26,333 nt of DNA from Flavobacteriales bacterium (GCA_015663855.1 DQRJ01000170.1:1-26333); one strand, 5' to 3'. Numbered from the stretch's first letter, positions 7,486 to 16,015 are shown. The notes: a model not told the origin generated them from the letters alone. Numbers and translations: made by a program.

Positions 7486-7842
7486 ATGCAAGCACCTAAG
7501 CTTAAAGGAATGTTCCGCAATGTCAGAACTACTCCTCGTTCATTCGTTTTTAAGTCGCGTCATCTCTCTGATGATCGACCTGATTGGGATGAAAGAAAGC
7601 GAAGGATAGAACAAGAGATTGCAAAAGAGAATGGGGATGTGTCGCCTGATATAGATGGCCCGTCTAAAATACGATTTAGCAGAAATTCTCGTTCTAATTC
7701 AATTAAAACAAGTGCTCGCAAAGCTAACTTAAGGGTCGTCTTAATCGGAGTAGTGTTATTGTTTGTGACATACAGAATCTTGGTTTGGGCTGAGGAGACA
7801 GAATTTGGTAAAATGTTAGAATTTATAAGAGATAATGGCTGA
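7486..7842 (+). CDS. Small single-pass membrane protein preceding mutL
   Basis: The 118-residue protein has a basic N-terminal half (MQAPKLKGMFRNVRTTPRSF, then RPDWDERKRRIEQEIAKEN), a basic linker, and one transmembrane segment near residues 86-100 (VVLIGVVLLFVTYRILV). A short acidic tail follows. From memory, short proteins of this shape sit next to mutL in other Bacteroidetes, sometimes carrying a mistaken riboflavin synthase label; nothing here supports that enzyme. Its last 8 nt overlap the start of mutL, indicating translational coupling. Charge distribution suggests a cytoplasmic N-terminus with the C-terminal tail across the membrane. Function unknown. Confidence 0.7.
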   Translation: MQAPKLKGMFRNVRTTPRSFVFKSRHLSDDRPDWDERKRRIEQEIAKENGDVSPDIDGPSKIRFSRNSRSNSIKTSARKANLRVVLIGVVLLFVTYRILVWAEETEFGKMLEFIRDNG

Positions 7843-9673
7843 TTCAATTATTCAATTGTCTAATCATGTAGCAAACCAAATCGCAGCTGGTGAGGTTGTC
7901 GCGCGTCCGGCTTCTGTGGTTAAAGAGTTGGTAGAGAATTCTGTAGACGCAGGAGCTGTAACGGTGACTGTGTTAGTGAAGGATGCTGGTCGAACATTAA
8001 TTCAGGTGATAGACGACGGAAAGGGGATGAGTGAGGAAGATGCCAAGATGTGTTTCTCTCGACATGCCACATCGAAAATTTCGTCTGCTGATGATTTGTT
8101 GTCGCTTGTTACGAAGGGCTTTAGAGGGGAGGCGTTGTCATCGATATCAGCGATCTCTCAAGTGGAACTAAAGACGTGTGAGGAGGGCGCTGAGATGGGG
8201 GTTAAAGTCCAAATAAGTGGCGAAGAATTCAAAGAAAACGAGCCGATTGCTTGCTCAGTGGGCACTTCGTTTGCAGTAAAAAACCTATTCTTTAACGTTC
8301 CAGCACGTAGAAATTTTCTCAAATCAGACCAAGTAGAGTTAAGGCATATCGTTGATGAGTTTCAAAGGGTTGCGATGGCTCATCCGAATATAAGTTTTCG
8401 ATTGAATAGTAATGGTAACGACCTTTTCAATCTGAAGCCTGGATCTTTGAGAAAACGAGTAGTAGCTATTTTCGGAGCTAAATACGATGAGAGGCTAGTT
8501 CCTGTAGACGAAGAAACCGACGTTGTAAAGATTTCGGGCTTTGTAGGGAAGCCGGCTTTCGCGAGGCGTACTAGGGGAGAGCAGTTTTTATTTGTGAATG
8601 GGAGGTTTATTAAACACCCCCTCATGCATAGAGCGATTATGATTGCTTTTGAAGGGGTACTTACTCCTGGAAGCTTCCCGCTTTATACTGTTTTTCTCGA
8701 AGTTGATCCTTCGAAAATCGATGTGAATATTCACCCGACGAAGGTGGAGGCGAAGTTTGAGGAGGATCAAATCATATTCGCGATGTTACGATCCGCCATT
8801 AAGCGCGGTTTAGGAAAGCACAACGTAGCTCCCTCTTTGAACTTCGAGCAAGAGTTGAGTATTTCGATTCCTTTAATTTCCGAAGGGGCAATATTAACGG
8901 AGCCGAAAGTGAATGTAAATAAGGATTACAATCCGTTCGAAACGTCAATGTCACCAAAGTCCTCTGGATTTAGTGGATTCAGCACATTTAGTAAGGGCAG
9001 TGAAAAGGAGCTAGATGACCTTTACGGGATGCTTGACAATAAGATGTCTGAGCCCAGTCAGAGCCTCGAGGTAAGTTTAGGAGAAGAGTTGGAAGGCGGT
9101 TTGGAATTAACAACAGACAAAGTATTTCAGGTTAATAGTAGACTTATTGCGGTTGTGCGGAATGAAGGCGTGGTGGTGGTTAACGTAAAAAGAGCTCATG
9201 AGAGAATTCTTTATGAGGGATATATTCTTGCCGGAAGGGGAGGAGGAACGATTGTGTCGCAACGACTTCTTTTTCCGGAGTCAGTTAACCTTGCTAAGGC
9301 AGACACTAATTTATTGCTTGAAGCATCTGATATTCTGGAACTCTTCGGGCTTGAGCTATCTGAATCAGAAAGTGGCGAAGTAGAGGTACTAGCTGTGCCT
9401 AGTGGTTTAGCAGGGCGTTTGCAAGATTGTTTGGATTCGGTGCTTTCTGCCTTACAGGATGGGACATGGGCTGATGAAGAGGGTAAACGAGAACAATTAG
9501 CAAAGGTTTGGGCTGAGGCAGGGGCAGTGAATAGATCGGTAGCCATGACTCCTGAAGAGATGGTGGACTTGGTACAACGTTTGTTTTCTTGCGAGTTGCC
9601 CGCCGTAGATGCTTCAGGAAGAGTTGCTTACACTGTGTTTTCATCGGATTTCATTGAAACTAAATTCAAATAA
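7835..9673 (+). CDS. mutL: DNA mismatch repair protein MutL
   Basis: The 612-residue protein couples MutS mismatch recognition to downstream excision. The N-terminal GHKL ATPase is intact: NQIAAGEVVARPASVVKELV with catalytic Glu31 and Mg-binding Asn35, DDGKGM, RHATSKI and GFRGEALSSI. The transducer region follows with VNGRFIK and VDVNIHPTKVEAKF-like sequence. After a linker (about 360-420) the C-terminal dimerisation domain contains NVKRAHERILYE at 450-461. In endonuclease-type MutL this position reads DQHA(x)2E(x)4E; here Asp, Gln and His are replaced by Asn, Val and Lys while both Glu remain. Nicking activity is therefore doubtful. It shares one base with the next gene (TAATG). Confidence 0.95.
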   Translation: MADSIIQLSNHVANQIAAGEVVARPASVVKELVENSVDAGAVTVTVLVKDAGRTLIQVIDDGKGMSEEDAKMCFSRHATSKISSADDLLSLVTKGFRGEALSSISAISQVELKTCEEGAEMGVKVQISGEEFKENEPIACSVGTSFAVKNLFFNVPARRNFLKSDQVELRHIVDEFQRVAMAHPNISFRLNSNGNDLFNLKPGSLRKRVVAIFGAKYDERLVPVDEETDVVKISGFVGKPAFARRTRGEQFLFVNGRFIKHPLMHRAIMIAFEGVLTPGSFPLYTVFLEVDPSKIDVNIHPTKVEAKFEEDQIIFAMLRSAIKRGLGKHNVAPSLNFEQELSISIPLISEGAILTEPKVNVNKDYNPFETSMSPKSSGFSGFSTFSKGSEKELDDLYGMLDNKMSEPSQSLEVSLGEELEGGLELTTDKVFQVNSRLIAVVRNEGVVVVNVKRAHERILYEGYILAGRGGGTIVSQRLLFPESVNLAKADTNLLLEASDILELFGLELSESESGEVEVLAVPSGLAGRLQDCLDSVLSALQDGTWADEEGKREQLAKVWAEAGAVNRSVAMTPEEMVDLVQRLFSCELPAVDASGRVAYTVFSSDFIETKFK

Positions 9674-10299
9674 TGTTTAATAACGCGACGACGATTGTAA
9701 AAAATATCATTATCATTAATGTTATCGTTTTTTTAGGGCAAGGTGCGTTTCCTGAAATGGAGTTTTGGTGTATGGGGCATTATCCAATTTCGCCTGATTT
9801 TAGGCCTTGGCAGATCGTCACTCATATGTTTATGCACGGAGGGTTTACTCACTTGCTGTTCAATATGTTCGCTCTATTTGTTTTCGGAAGTGCTCTCGAA
9901 AGGGCGTGGGGGCCGAAGCGATTTCTAACCTATTACCTACTGTGCGGAATTGGAGCTTTCTTTTTATATCAATTCACTATAGGTCTTGATATTTATAACC
10001 AAATTGGTACGTTCAATCCAGGTCGCGATTTGGGTTGGGTACTAGGGGCGAGTGGTAGTGTTTTCGGATTGTTACTTGGGTTTGGGATGCTTTTTCCAAA
10101 CACTCAACTTATGCTACTTTTCCCTCCTATTCCGATTAAAGCTAAGTACTTCGTGATAGGATATGGTGTTATAGAATTATTGATGGCATTTAGAAATAGT
10201 TCGGGAGATAATGTTGCCCATTTCGCCCACCTTGGAGGAATGTTAATAGGATATATCCTTATCAAAAAGTGGCAGGGTAATCGAAAAACCTTTTATTGA
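9673..10299 (+). CDS. Rhomboid intramembrane serine protease (first of two)
   Basis: The 208-residue protein has six predicted membrane helices. Rhomboid hallmarks are present: the loop RPWQIVTHMFMHGGFTHLLFNM with HxxxN, the serine motif GASGS with Ser127, and the histidine helix AHFAHLGGMLIGY with His186 as the likely catalytic partner. Rhomboids cleave single-pass membrane proteins within the bilayer. It starts on the A of the mutL stop (TAATG) and stops 2 bp before the second rhomboid. This order is, from memory, frequent in Flavobacteriia. Substrate unknown; the adjacent small single-pass protein is only a speculative candidate. Confidence 0.92.
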   Translation: MFNNATTIVKNIIIINVIVFLGQGAFPEMEFWCMGHYPISPDFRPWQIVTHMFMHGGFTHLLFNMFALFVFGSALERAWGPKRFLTYYLLCGIGAFFLYQFTIGLDIYNQIGTFNPGRDLGWVLGASGSVFGLLLGFGMLFPNTQLMLLFPPIPIKAKYFVIGYGVIELLMAFRNSSGDNVAHFAHLGGMLIGYILIKKWQGNRKTFY

Positions 10300-10301
10300 T
10301 T

Positions 10302-11288
10302 ATGTGGGAAGACATTAAACGAAGTTGGTCTAATGGCGGGATGCTATATAGACTGATCTGGGTAAACGTAGTCGTTTTCATTATTGTCAACGCCACCATC
10401 ATTCTAACCAAGCTTGGAAGCGTAGAGTTATCGGTGGGGATTAATGATGGATTCGGGCTAGCTACGACTTCTAATACGGCAAAGTTGCTATCGCGACCTT
10501 GGTCTGTGGTGACACATATGTTTGTACATATTGATGTGTTCCATCTTCTCATAAATATGATACTTCTTTGGTGGATGGGCCAAATCTACCATGCTGAGGT
10601 CGGCTCTCGCCGGCTATTGAGCACATACTTAATGGGAGGATTCGCTGGATTTTTAGTTTATTTCTTTGCTTTCAATTTTCTTCCCGGTCTACAAAATGTT
10701 CTTCCTGAAGATACTGTGTCCTATGCTTTAGGAGCGTCTGCTGCAGTAATGTCGATTTTTACCGCTACCGCTACTCTTACTCCGAATCGTAAAATTAGAG
10801 TTTTTCTTTTCGGATCGGTAGAGCTTAAGTATATCGCGATGGCGTACGTTCTTTTCGATTATTTCGGGATAAGTCAAGGGGACGGGGTAGATGCCGGAGG
10901 CAAGATTGCCCATTTAGGAGGTGCGTTGTTTGGGTATCTTCTCATCACATTAGATAAGCGGGGAATCAATTTAGTGCGTTTTCTTGAGAGTATTATAGAC
11001 TTGATAATGTCTATTATGCCCACGAAATCGAAGAGTTTCAGAGGAAACAAAGGGGGGCGAAGTACGGGAAAAACAAATTTAAAGTTTTGGCGAAATTTGA
11101 ATTTTCGTAAAAAACCTCTGCCGAAAACTAGATCGAACTCTACGAAAAGCGATGAGCAGTTTAATTTAGAGAAGAAGGATAGAGAAAAGCGTTTGGACGT
11201 AATCCTCGATAAAATTTCAAGACACGGATATGATCATCTAACGAAGGAGGAGAAGAGGTTTCTGTTTACAGAATCGAAAAAGGATTAA
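10302..11288 (+). CDS. Second rhomboid-family membrane protease, long, GASA variant
   Basis: From ATG 10302 the protein is 328 residues. Translation from TTG 10296 would add two residues and overlap the previous stop, so the ATG is preferred. The rhomboid core shows RPWSVVTHMFVHIDVFHLLI with HxxxN, GASAAV with Ser146, and KIAHLGGALFGY with His204. The second Gly of GxSG is Ala here, which is tolerated in some family members. A further difference is a basic C-terminal tail of about 90 residues (from roughly 230), rich in Lys/Arg/Ser and ending in HGYDHLTKEEKRFLF, absent from the first rhomboid. It lies 6 bp before the EEP gene and is likely co-transcribed with it. Confidence 0.85.
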   Translation: MWEDIKRSWSNGGMLYRLIWVNVVVFIIVNATIILTKLGSVELSVGINDGFGLATTSNTAKLLSRPWSVVTHMFVHIDVFHLLINMILLWWMGQIYHAEVGSRRLLSTYLMGGFAGFLVYFFAFNFLPGLQNVLPEDTVSYALGASAAVMSIFTATATLTPNRKIRVFLFGSVELKYIAMAYVLFDYFGISQGDGVDAGGKIAHLGGALFGYLLITLDKRGINLVRFLESIIDLIMSIMPTKSKSFRGNKGGRSTGKTNLKFWRNLNFRKKPLPKTRSNSTKSDEQFNLEKKDREKRLDVILDKISRHGYDHLTKEEKRFLFTESKKD

Positions 11289-11294
11289 TAGCTC

Positions 11295-12368
11295 ATGGCG
11301 AAGTGGGATGAAAAGAAAAACAAGCGATTTCGTTTAGATAGACTTCTCGTAGCTCCTGCAGGGGCATTGCTCGTGGGAGCGAAACTAGCGGAGGTGATTT
11401 CGCCTGAAGTCGTGTCTATTTTTGCGGTTTTCGGGCTGGTTTTTCCGATTGTTTTGCTTGTCTTTTTTGTGGGTATAGCTATGCGGATGCTGAGGGGAGG
11501 GATAAAAGAATTGGTTTGGCCTGTGATTTTATTGATATGGATACAACCAAACATTTCTTCTACAATAGGAGGATGGGGGACGTCACCTGATTTTTCTCAG
11601 AGCTTACAAGAATTATCAATCGCTACATATAACGTTAGGCGCATGGATGAGTACGAGTGGCTAGAGGGAGATAAGACGAGAGATGAAATTCTCGAGTGGT
11701 TAGGCGATAATAGATTCGATGTAATGTGCTTTCAGGAGTTCCCGCCGGCAATGAAAAATAAGGTTTCAAAAGCCATAGGCGGAGCTGAGGTAATGATGGT
11801 GGGGTCAGGGGCTGGGCCGGCTACGGCTACGTCTTTGACGGTGTTGAACGTAGAAAAGTGGGTTGCGCCGGGTGAAACTCACCCGCGAGGAATTATTACG
11901 GACGTTATTTCCGCGGTCGGACATGATACGATTCGGATTTTCAATGTTCACTTACAATCAGTGGGGTTTGCTAGAAATGATTACGATGCGGTTCGAGAAG
12001 GACCCGATGCCGAGCAAAGTAAAAAGCTTTGGGCTAGACTTTCTACAGCATACTCGAAAAGAGCAAGCCAAGCAAAAGCCGTTCGTGAAACTGTCGAAAA
12101 GAGTCCTTTCCCAATAGTATTGCTAGGGGATTTCAACGATACCCCAGTTTCATTCACTCTTTCTAAGCTATGTGCTTCTGGCGCAAGCGAATTAACCGAT
12201 TCATACACATCTGCAGGAGAAGGGTTGGGCGCTACATACGTGGGAGATATTCCTTGGCTAAGAATAGATTATATTCTTAACTCCAATAATTTTAAGACCA
12301 AATCTTTCACAACCCATCAAGTCAAATTAAGCGATCATAGGCCTATTTCGGCAACATTAGTTTATTAA
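11295..12368 (+). CDS. Membrane-anchored endonuclease/exonuclease/phosphatase (EEP) family protein
   Basis: The 357-residue protein has two or three hydrophobic helices in the first about 90 residues, followed by an EEP catalytic domain. Visible motifs are IATYNVRRM (metal-site Asn), VMCFQEF (catalytic Glu), VHLQSVGF, VLLGDFND (Asp/Asn pair), RIDYIL and SDHRPI with the terminal catalytic His. The family includes DNases, sphingomyelinases and inositol-phosphatases. The membrane anchor and lack of DNA-binding extensions make the substrate uncertain. It is the last gene of the run that starts at 7486 and ends 2 bp from the convergent idi gene. Confidence 0.82.
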   Translation: MAKWDEKKNKRFRLDRLLVAPAGALLVGAKLAEVISPEVVSIFAVFGLVFPIVLLVFFVGIAMRMLRGGIKELVWPVILLIWIQPNISSTIGGWGTSPDFSQSLQELSIATYNVRRMDEYEWLEGDKTRDEILEWLGDNRFDVMCFQEFPPAMKNKVSKAIGGAEVMMVGSGAGPATATSLTVLNVEKWVAPGETHPRGIITDVISAVGHDTIRIFNVHLQSVGFARNDYDAVREGPDAEQSKKLWARLSTAYSKRASQAKAVRETVEKSPFPIVLLGDFNDTPVSFTLSKLCASGASELTDSYTSAGEGLGATYVGDIPWLRIDYILNSNNFKTKSFTTHQVKLSDHRPISATLVY

Positions 12369-12370
12369 AA

Positions 12371-12907
12371 CTAAGCTTTCTCCCCAGTTTGCCACTCAAC
12401 GACTTTCTGCACACTGGCTTTGAACCAATGGGTGTATTTCTCAGGATGACATTGCAAGTCTAGGAGTAATTCATCTACGGCTACGTATTGAAAATCTGCC
12501 ACTTCGGTGGGGTTGATTTTAGGTACAGAGTCTGAATTTCCAACTAAAACGTGATCGTACTCCCACTCAGTTATATCACCGTCTAAGTGCGCTTTATATT
12601 CGAAGCAGAAGATTTCTTGAACCGCACATTGCATTCCCATTTCTTCCATCAATCTTCTACTCCCAGCTTGATAGATGTCTTCCCCAGGGCGAGGATGACT
12701 GCAACATGTGTTTGTCAAAAGTCCTCCGCTGTGATATTTCGAAAGCGCCCTCCTTTGAAGAAGCATATCTCCGGTAGAGTTGAAGATAAATATCGAGAAT
12801 GCTCTATGTAGAGTCCCACCATTTCTATGAGCCTCCATCTTCTCCATAGTGCCCAATTCTCGGTTCGAGTGGTCAACTAGGATTACTTTTTCCTCATTAG
12901 AATTCAT
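12371..12907 (-). CDS. idi: Isopentenyl-diphosphate delta-isomerase, type 1
   Basis: The 178-residue Nudix-fold enzyme interconverts IPP and DMAPP in the cytosol, balancing the IspH products. Conserved elements are EAHRNGGTLHRAFSIFIF with metal-site His27 and His34, the catalytic cysteine segment TNTCCSHPRPGE (Cys69, His71), the degenerate Nudix helix GSRRLMEEMG, and WEYDHVLVG with catalytic Glu116. Length is that of the bacterial type 1 enzyme. It is convergent with the EEP gene (2 bp gap) and divergent from bshB1 over only 31 bp. ispH lies about 5 kb upstream but in a separate transcript. Confidence 0.95.
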   Translation of the reverse strand: MNSNEEKVILVDHSNRELGTMEKMEAHRNGGTLHRAFSIFIFNSTGDMLLQRRALSKYHSGGLLTNTCCSHPRPGEDIYQAGSRRLMEEMGMQCAVQEIFCFEYKAHLDGDITEWEYDHVLVGNSDSVPKINPTEVADFQYVAVDELLLDLQCHPEKYTHWFKASVQKVVEWQTGEKA

Positions 12908-12934
12908 TGCGGTGCAAAGGTAGAACTAACTTAG
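12907..12934 (+). promoter_or_regulatory. Promoter of bshB1, 4 nt before ATG
   Basis: TTG (12907-12909), 17-nt spacer, TAACTTAG (12927-12934, one mismatch to TAnnTTTG), then 4 nt to ATG 12939. It overlaps the idi start codon on the other strand. Predicts leaderless transcription. Confidence 0.45.
12915..12922 (-). promoter_or_regulatory. -7 element of idi
   Basis: On the minus strand TACCTTTG matches TAnnTTTG perfectly and ends 7 nt before the idi ATG at 12907, so the 5' leader would be at most a few bases. The nearest TTTG is 25 nt upstream, longer than usual. It is interleaved with the bshB1 promoter. Confidence 0.5.
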
Positions 12935-12938
12935 CGGT

Positions 12939-13664
12939 ATGGGAAATCAAAGATTTGATGTTTTGGCTTTCGGGGCACATCCCGATGATGTGGAACTTAG
13001 TGCTGGTGGAACCATTGCAAAGATGGTGTCCGAGGGACTTAAAGTATGCCTTGTAGATCTTACTCAGGGAGAACTAGGAACTCGTGGGAGTGCTGATTTG
13101 AGGATGAGTGAGGCTGAAGAAGCAGCAAAAATATTAGGAGTGGATGAAAGAATTAATTTAGGCCTCAAGGACGGATTTTTTCAATGCGATGAAGCTTCTT
13201 TATTAGAAGTGGTGAGGGTTATAAGGAAGTACAGACCTAAAGTAGTCCTTGCAAACGCCCTCGACGATAGGCACCCCGATCATGGGAAAGGTGCCGAACT
13301 CGTCTATCAAGCGTGTTTTCTTTCAGGTTTGGTTAAATGCGAATTAAAAGGTGAAGACTCCTCATTAGAAGTGCACAGACCCGATGCGGTTTATCACTAC
13401 ATCCAAGATTACCAAAGGGTAGCGGATATCGTTGTCGATATTTCAGGATTTGAGGAAGTGAAAATGAATTCTATTCTCGCCTATAAATCGCAATTTTTCG
13501 ATCCGAACTCTAAGGCTCCTCAAACACCAATCTCCTCGCCAGAATTCCTCGCCCACATAACCGGGCGTAGTAGTAGCATGGGCAGAGAGTGTGGATTCGA
13601 GGCAGGTGAGGGCTTCGAAATTAGGCGTCCTGTGGGGGTGAGGTCTCTCCTCGATTTGCTTTAA
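12939..13664 (+). CDS. bshB1: Bacillithiol biosynthesis deacetylase BshB1
   Basis: The 241-residue PIG-L/LmbE-type Zn hydrolase deacetylates GlcNAc-malate to GlcN-malate, the second step in making the low-molecular-weight thiol bacillithiol. Zn ligands and catalytic Asp are seen in FGAHPDDVEL (His14, Asp16, Asp17) and DRHPDHGKG (His112, His115). The segment QGELGTRGSADLR and the YHYIQDY motif are characteristic of BshB1 rather than other PIG-L proteins. Bacillithiol genes bshA, bshB1 and bshC are common in Bacteroidetes; bshA and bshC are not in this window. Its 3' end overlaps the convergent flippase gene by 44 bp. Confidence 0.92.
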   Translation: MGNQRFDVLAFGAHPDDVELSAGGTIAKMVSEGLKVCLVDLTQGELGTRGSADLRMSEAEEAAKILGVDERINLGLKDGFFQCDEASLLEVVRVIRKYRPKVVLANALDDRHPDHGKGAELVYQACFLSGLVKCELKGEDSSLEVHRPDAVYHYIQDYQRVADIVVDISGFEEVKMNSILAYKSQFFDPNSKAPQTPISSPEFLAHITGRSSSMGRECGFEAGEGFEIRRPVGVRSLLDLL

Positions 13665-14859
13665 GCCAAACCGCGATTAATCCCAACGCCTGCACGCAAT
13701 AGGCACTCGAAGCTGCAAAGGCCGCTCCTAAAACACCGTACTCTGGAATAGTATTCCAGCCTATGATTATCAAAGTAACGAGCCCTAAAGCGGACGTTCT
13801 AGCGTTCCATTTATGAAGTCCTATAGCGCTCATGTGATGTGCGATTATGCTCGACGTGGCGCCGGCTAGCATTCCCGGAACGAGGATTCGAAGGGGTAGA
13901 GCTATGCCGTCGATTCCGAAAATTAGGGCGTAAATTGATTCTGGAACGAGCGCGGAAAGAAGAGCGAGGGGTAGGGTCATCAGTAAGGTGCGACGTAGGT
14001 ACGAGATCGTGATAGAATGTCTTTCGAGGTGCGAGGCGGCGGCGGCAACTTCGGTATTTACCATAGGAGCAAGCGCCCTCGCAATAGTCCAAACTGCTTC
14101 TACGCCATAGTACACCACAGAATACACTCCTGCGCCTGCACTTCCTATAAAATGGTCGAGCAGAGAAAGGTTAGCTCGATTCGTGAGGAGTTGTAAGATG
14201 GACCCGGTAGATCCCTGCGAACCGTAGCGAAATAGGAGAGGAGTGGCCGAGTTTTTATCGGCTATTCCCGATGTAGGTGCCTCCCCCCAATTACCTCTGA
14301 GAGATACAAGAGAGAAAATCAGGGATATCCCCAATGCGATAGATAATGCCCACATAAACCCAGTGGGAGTAGTAAATTCGAAGAGGAAATACGCGAGTGA
14401 AACGGTGAGGAGAAGAAAAGAGGTTTGGACTATTTGAAGGTGGTTATTCGCACGAATTTTACCCGATGCTATGAGTAGCTGCGAATGGAAAACGACCAAA
14501 CTCTGTATTAACCCTAGACCAGCCGCGGCATATAACCATTCCTGAGGAATGATTCCGAGCAACACCCCACCTCCAGATGCTACAAAAGCTGATAATACAC
14601 ACCACAAATAAGCCGCCTTCCTGATGTCGGCCGCACGATGGGAGCGCCTCACATAAACGACCGCGCCAGCAGCCACAAACCCCGCCATCCCAGTGACTAG
14701 CAGAACCCCGAATTGTAATAACGCCACCTCCCCCAAACCCGATTCCCCAAGAAAATGACTATTCAGGAGCACCGTTCCAAGAGTAGCAACAAGAAGCAAA
14801 AGCCTCGAGCCTATCGAATGAGAGATATCAGAGAAAAGCTTCACGGTAGACCTTGTCAT
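13621..14859 (-). CDS. Polysaccharide flippase-like membrane protein (Wzx/MATE-like)
   Basis: The 412-residue protein is almost entirely hydrophobic, with about 12 predicted membrane helices. The N-terminus (SRLLLLVATLGTVLLNSHFL, then GLGEVALLQFG) matches the pattern of polysaccharide biosynthesis/O-antigen flippases, which move undecaprenyl-linked oligosaccharides across the inner membrane. Family assignment rests on this pattern and on its partner: the ATG lies 32 nt inside the 3' end of the upstream glycosyltransferase gene, so the two are translationally coupled. Charged loops are short and no catalytic motif is expected. The 3' end overlaps bshB1 by 44 bp on the opposite strand. Confidence 0.7.
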   Translation of the reverse strand: MTRSTVKLFSDISHSIGSRLLLLVATLGTVLLNSHFLGESGLGEVALLQFGVLLVTGMAGFVAAGAVVYVRRSHRAADIRKAAYLWCVLSAFVASGGGVLLGIIPQEWLYAAAGLGLIQSLVVFHSQLLIASGKIRANNHLQIVQTSFLLLTVSLAYFLFEFTTPTGFMWALSIALGISLIFSLVSLRGNWGEAPTSGIADKNSATPLLFRYGSQGSTGSILQLLTNRANLSLLDHFIGSAGAGVYSVVYYGVEAVWTIARALAPMVNTEVAAAASHLERHSITISYLRRTLLMTLPLALLSALVPESIYALIFGIDGIALPLRILVPGMLAGATSSIIAHHMSAIGLHKWNARTSALGLVTLIIIGWNTIPEYGVLGAAFAASSAYCVQALGLIAVWLKANRGETSPPQDA

Positions 14860-16015
14860 ATTCTGAAGCGACAGCTTCGACGCTGAAATTATCTATGGCA
14901 TACTTTCTAATTTTCTCTTTATCGAACCCTGCCTCGCTCCCCATTTCTAAAACAGCTCCCCGAAGATGGCTTTCGTCATCCGCATTAATCAATACCCCTC
15001 GTCCGCACCCCTCAGGAATATGTTCGGCTATTCCACCTACGTCAGTAGTAATTACCGGTATTCCAGACGCCCACGCTTCCGCAATTACGCACGGGAAGTT
15101 TTCTTTACGGCTGAACAAGATTAAAGCGTCCGCCTGCTTCATGTTCTCGGCGACTTCCTCTAATGGAAGGGGTCCAGAAAATGTTATGCATGGCTCAGAA
15201 AGCCCTAGCGAAGCAGCGTAAGTGCGAAGCTTAGAAAGCCTCTCAGTATTACTCCCTCCGATAAACTTCATGCAGAACTTAAAGTCTGGGTGAGAAGTAC
15301 GTAATGTGGCGAGAGAATGGAGAATTCCTGTAATGTTTTTTTGGGCTTCATCAAGTGAGCTAACGTGTAAAAGCCTCACCCCATTATCCGCAGATATGGC
15401 CTTGGTAGAAGGTGTGAAAAGATCTGTGTCCACTACGTTCGGTACAGTCTTGTAATTACTCTCTCCCTTTAAATTCAGCATCTTAAACTCCCTCATCTTC
15501 ATCCCCAATTGGTCAGTAACAGGACAAAAAGTCGTCGCCTGAGACGCCGTCCTCCTCATTGAAATCCTCCTCCAAAGTGGGATATGCTGCGAGTCATGGT
15601 AAGCCGTCCAATGTTCAGTAATCACTAACGGTACATCCCAACGCTCTGCTAAAATTCTTGCCGCCCTCCCCGCAGGAAATGCCACATGTAAGTGCACGAT
15701 ATCGGGCATTGCAATCTCCTCTCCTGGAGCAAGTTTAAGCAACGCTCTGGTGATAGCTCTCACCCCAGGTTTCGTTGCCCGAGGGTATGTTTTCCTCTCC
15801 AAAAATCCGTCTCCCTCTAAAACTTCTTTCGTTCCCATCAATGGATTCCCATCAGATACGGGAGATGCGTACCAAACCTCACAATGATGTTTCGTCGCGA
15901 TAGCCGCAATATGCCTCTTAATAAAGTTCCCCAAAGAATCGTGCACCTTACTTGGATACCAACTCGCGATGTGAAGAACCCTTAAACTATCGGATTTATT
16001 GTGAGGTTTTTCCAT
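14828..16015 (-). CDS. Glycosyltransferase family 4 (GT-B fold)
   Basis: The 395-residue protein transfers sugar from a nucleotide donor, probably in surface polysaccharide synthesis given the coupled flippase. The N-terminal domain shows VLHIASWYPSKVHDSLGNFI and a glycine-rich acceptor loop. The C-terminal donor domain shows VRLLHVSSLDEAQKNITGIL, then ADALILFSRKENFPCVIAEA with the E-x7-E motif, then ASGIPVITTDVGGIAEHI. Start choice: an ATG at 16033 would add six residues (MPHICV), but a good promoter (TTG-N19-CACATTTG) lies between the two ATGs and its -7 box ends 4 nt before ATG 16015. Transcription would thus begin at or near 16015. It overlaps the flippase gene by 32 nt. Confidence 0.85.
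   Translation of the reverse strand: MEKPHNKSDSLRVLHIASWYPSKVHDSLGNFIKRHIAAIATKHHCEVWYASPVSDGNPLMGTKEVLEGDGFLERKTYPRATKPGVRAITRALLKLAPGEEIAMPDIVHLHVAFPAGRAARILAERWDVPLVITEHWTAYHDSQHIPLWRRISMRRTASQATTFCPVTDQLGMKMREFKMLNLKGESNYKTVPNVVDTDLFTPSTKAISADNGVRLLHVSSLDEAQKNITGILHSLATLRTSHPDFKFCMKFIGGSNTERLSKLRTYAASLGLSEPCITFSGPLPLEEVAENMKQADALILFSRKENFPCVIAEAWASGIPVITTDVGGIAEHIPEGCGRGVLINADDESHLRGAVLEMGSEAGFDKEKIRKYAIDNFSVEAVASEYDKVYREAFL

Noticed and set aside
10296..10301. TTG start for the second rhomboid
   Set aside because: It overlaps the first rhomboid's stop; ATG two codons later is a better start.
6237..12907. ispH and idi as one isoprenoid cluster
   Set aside because: They lie on opposite strands with five unrelated genes and separate promoters between them; proximity alone is not evidence of co-regulation.
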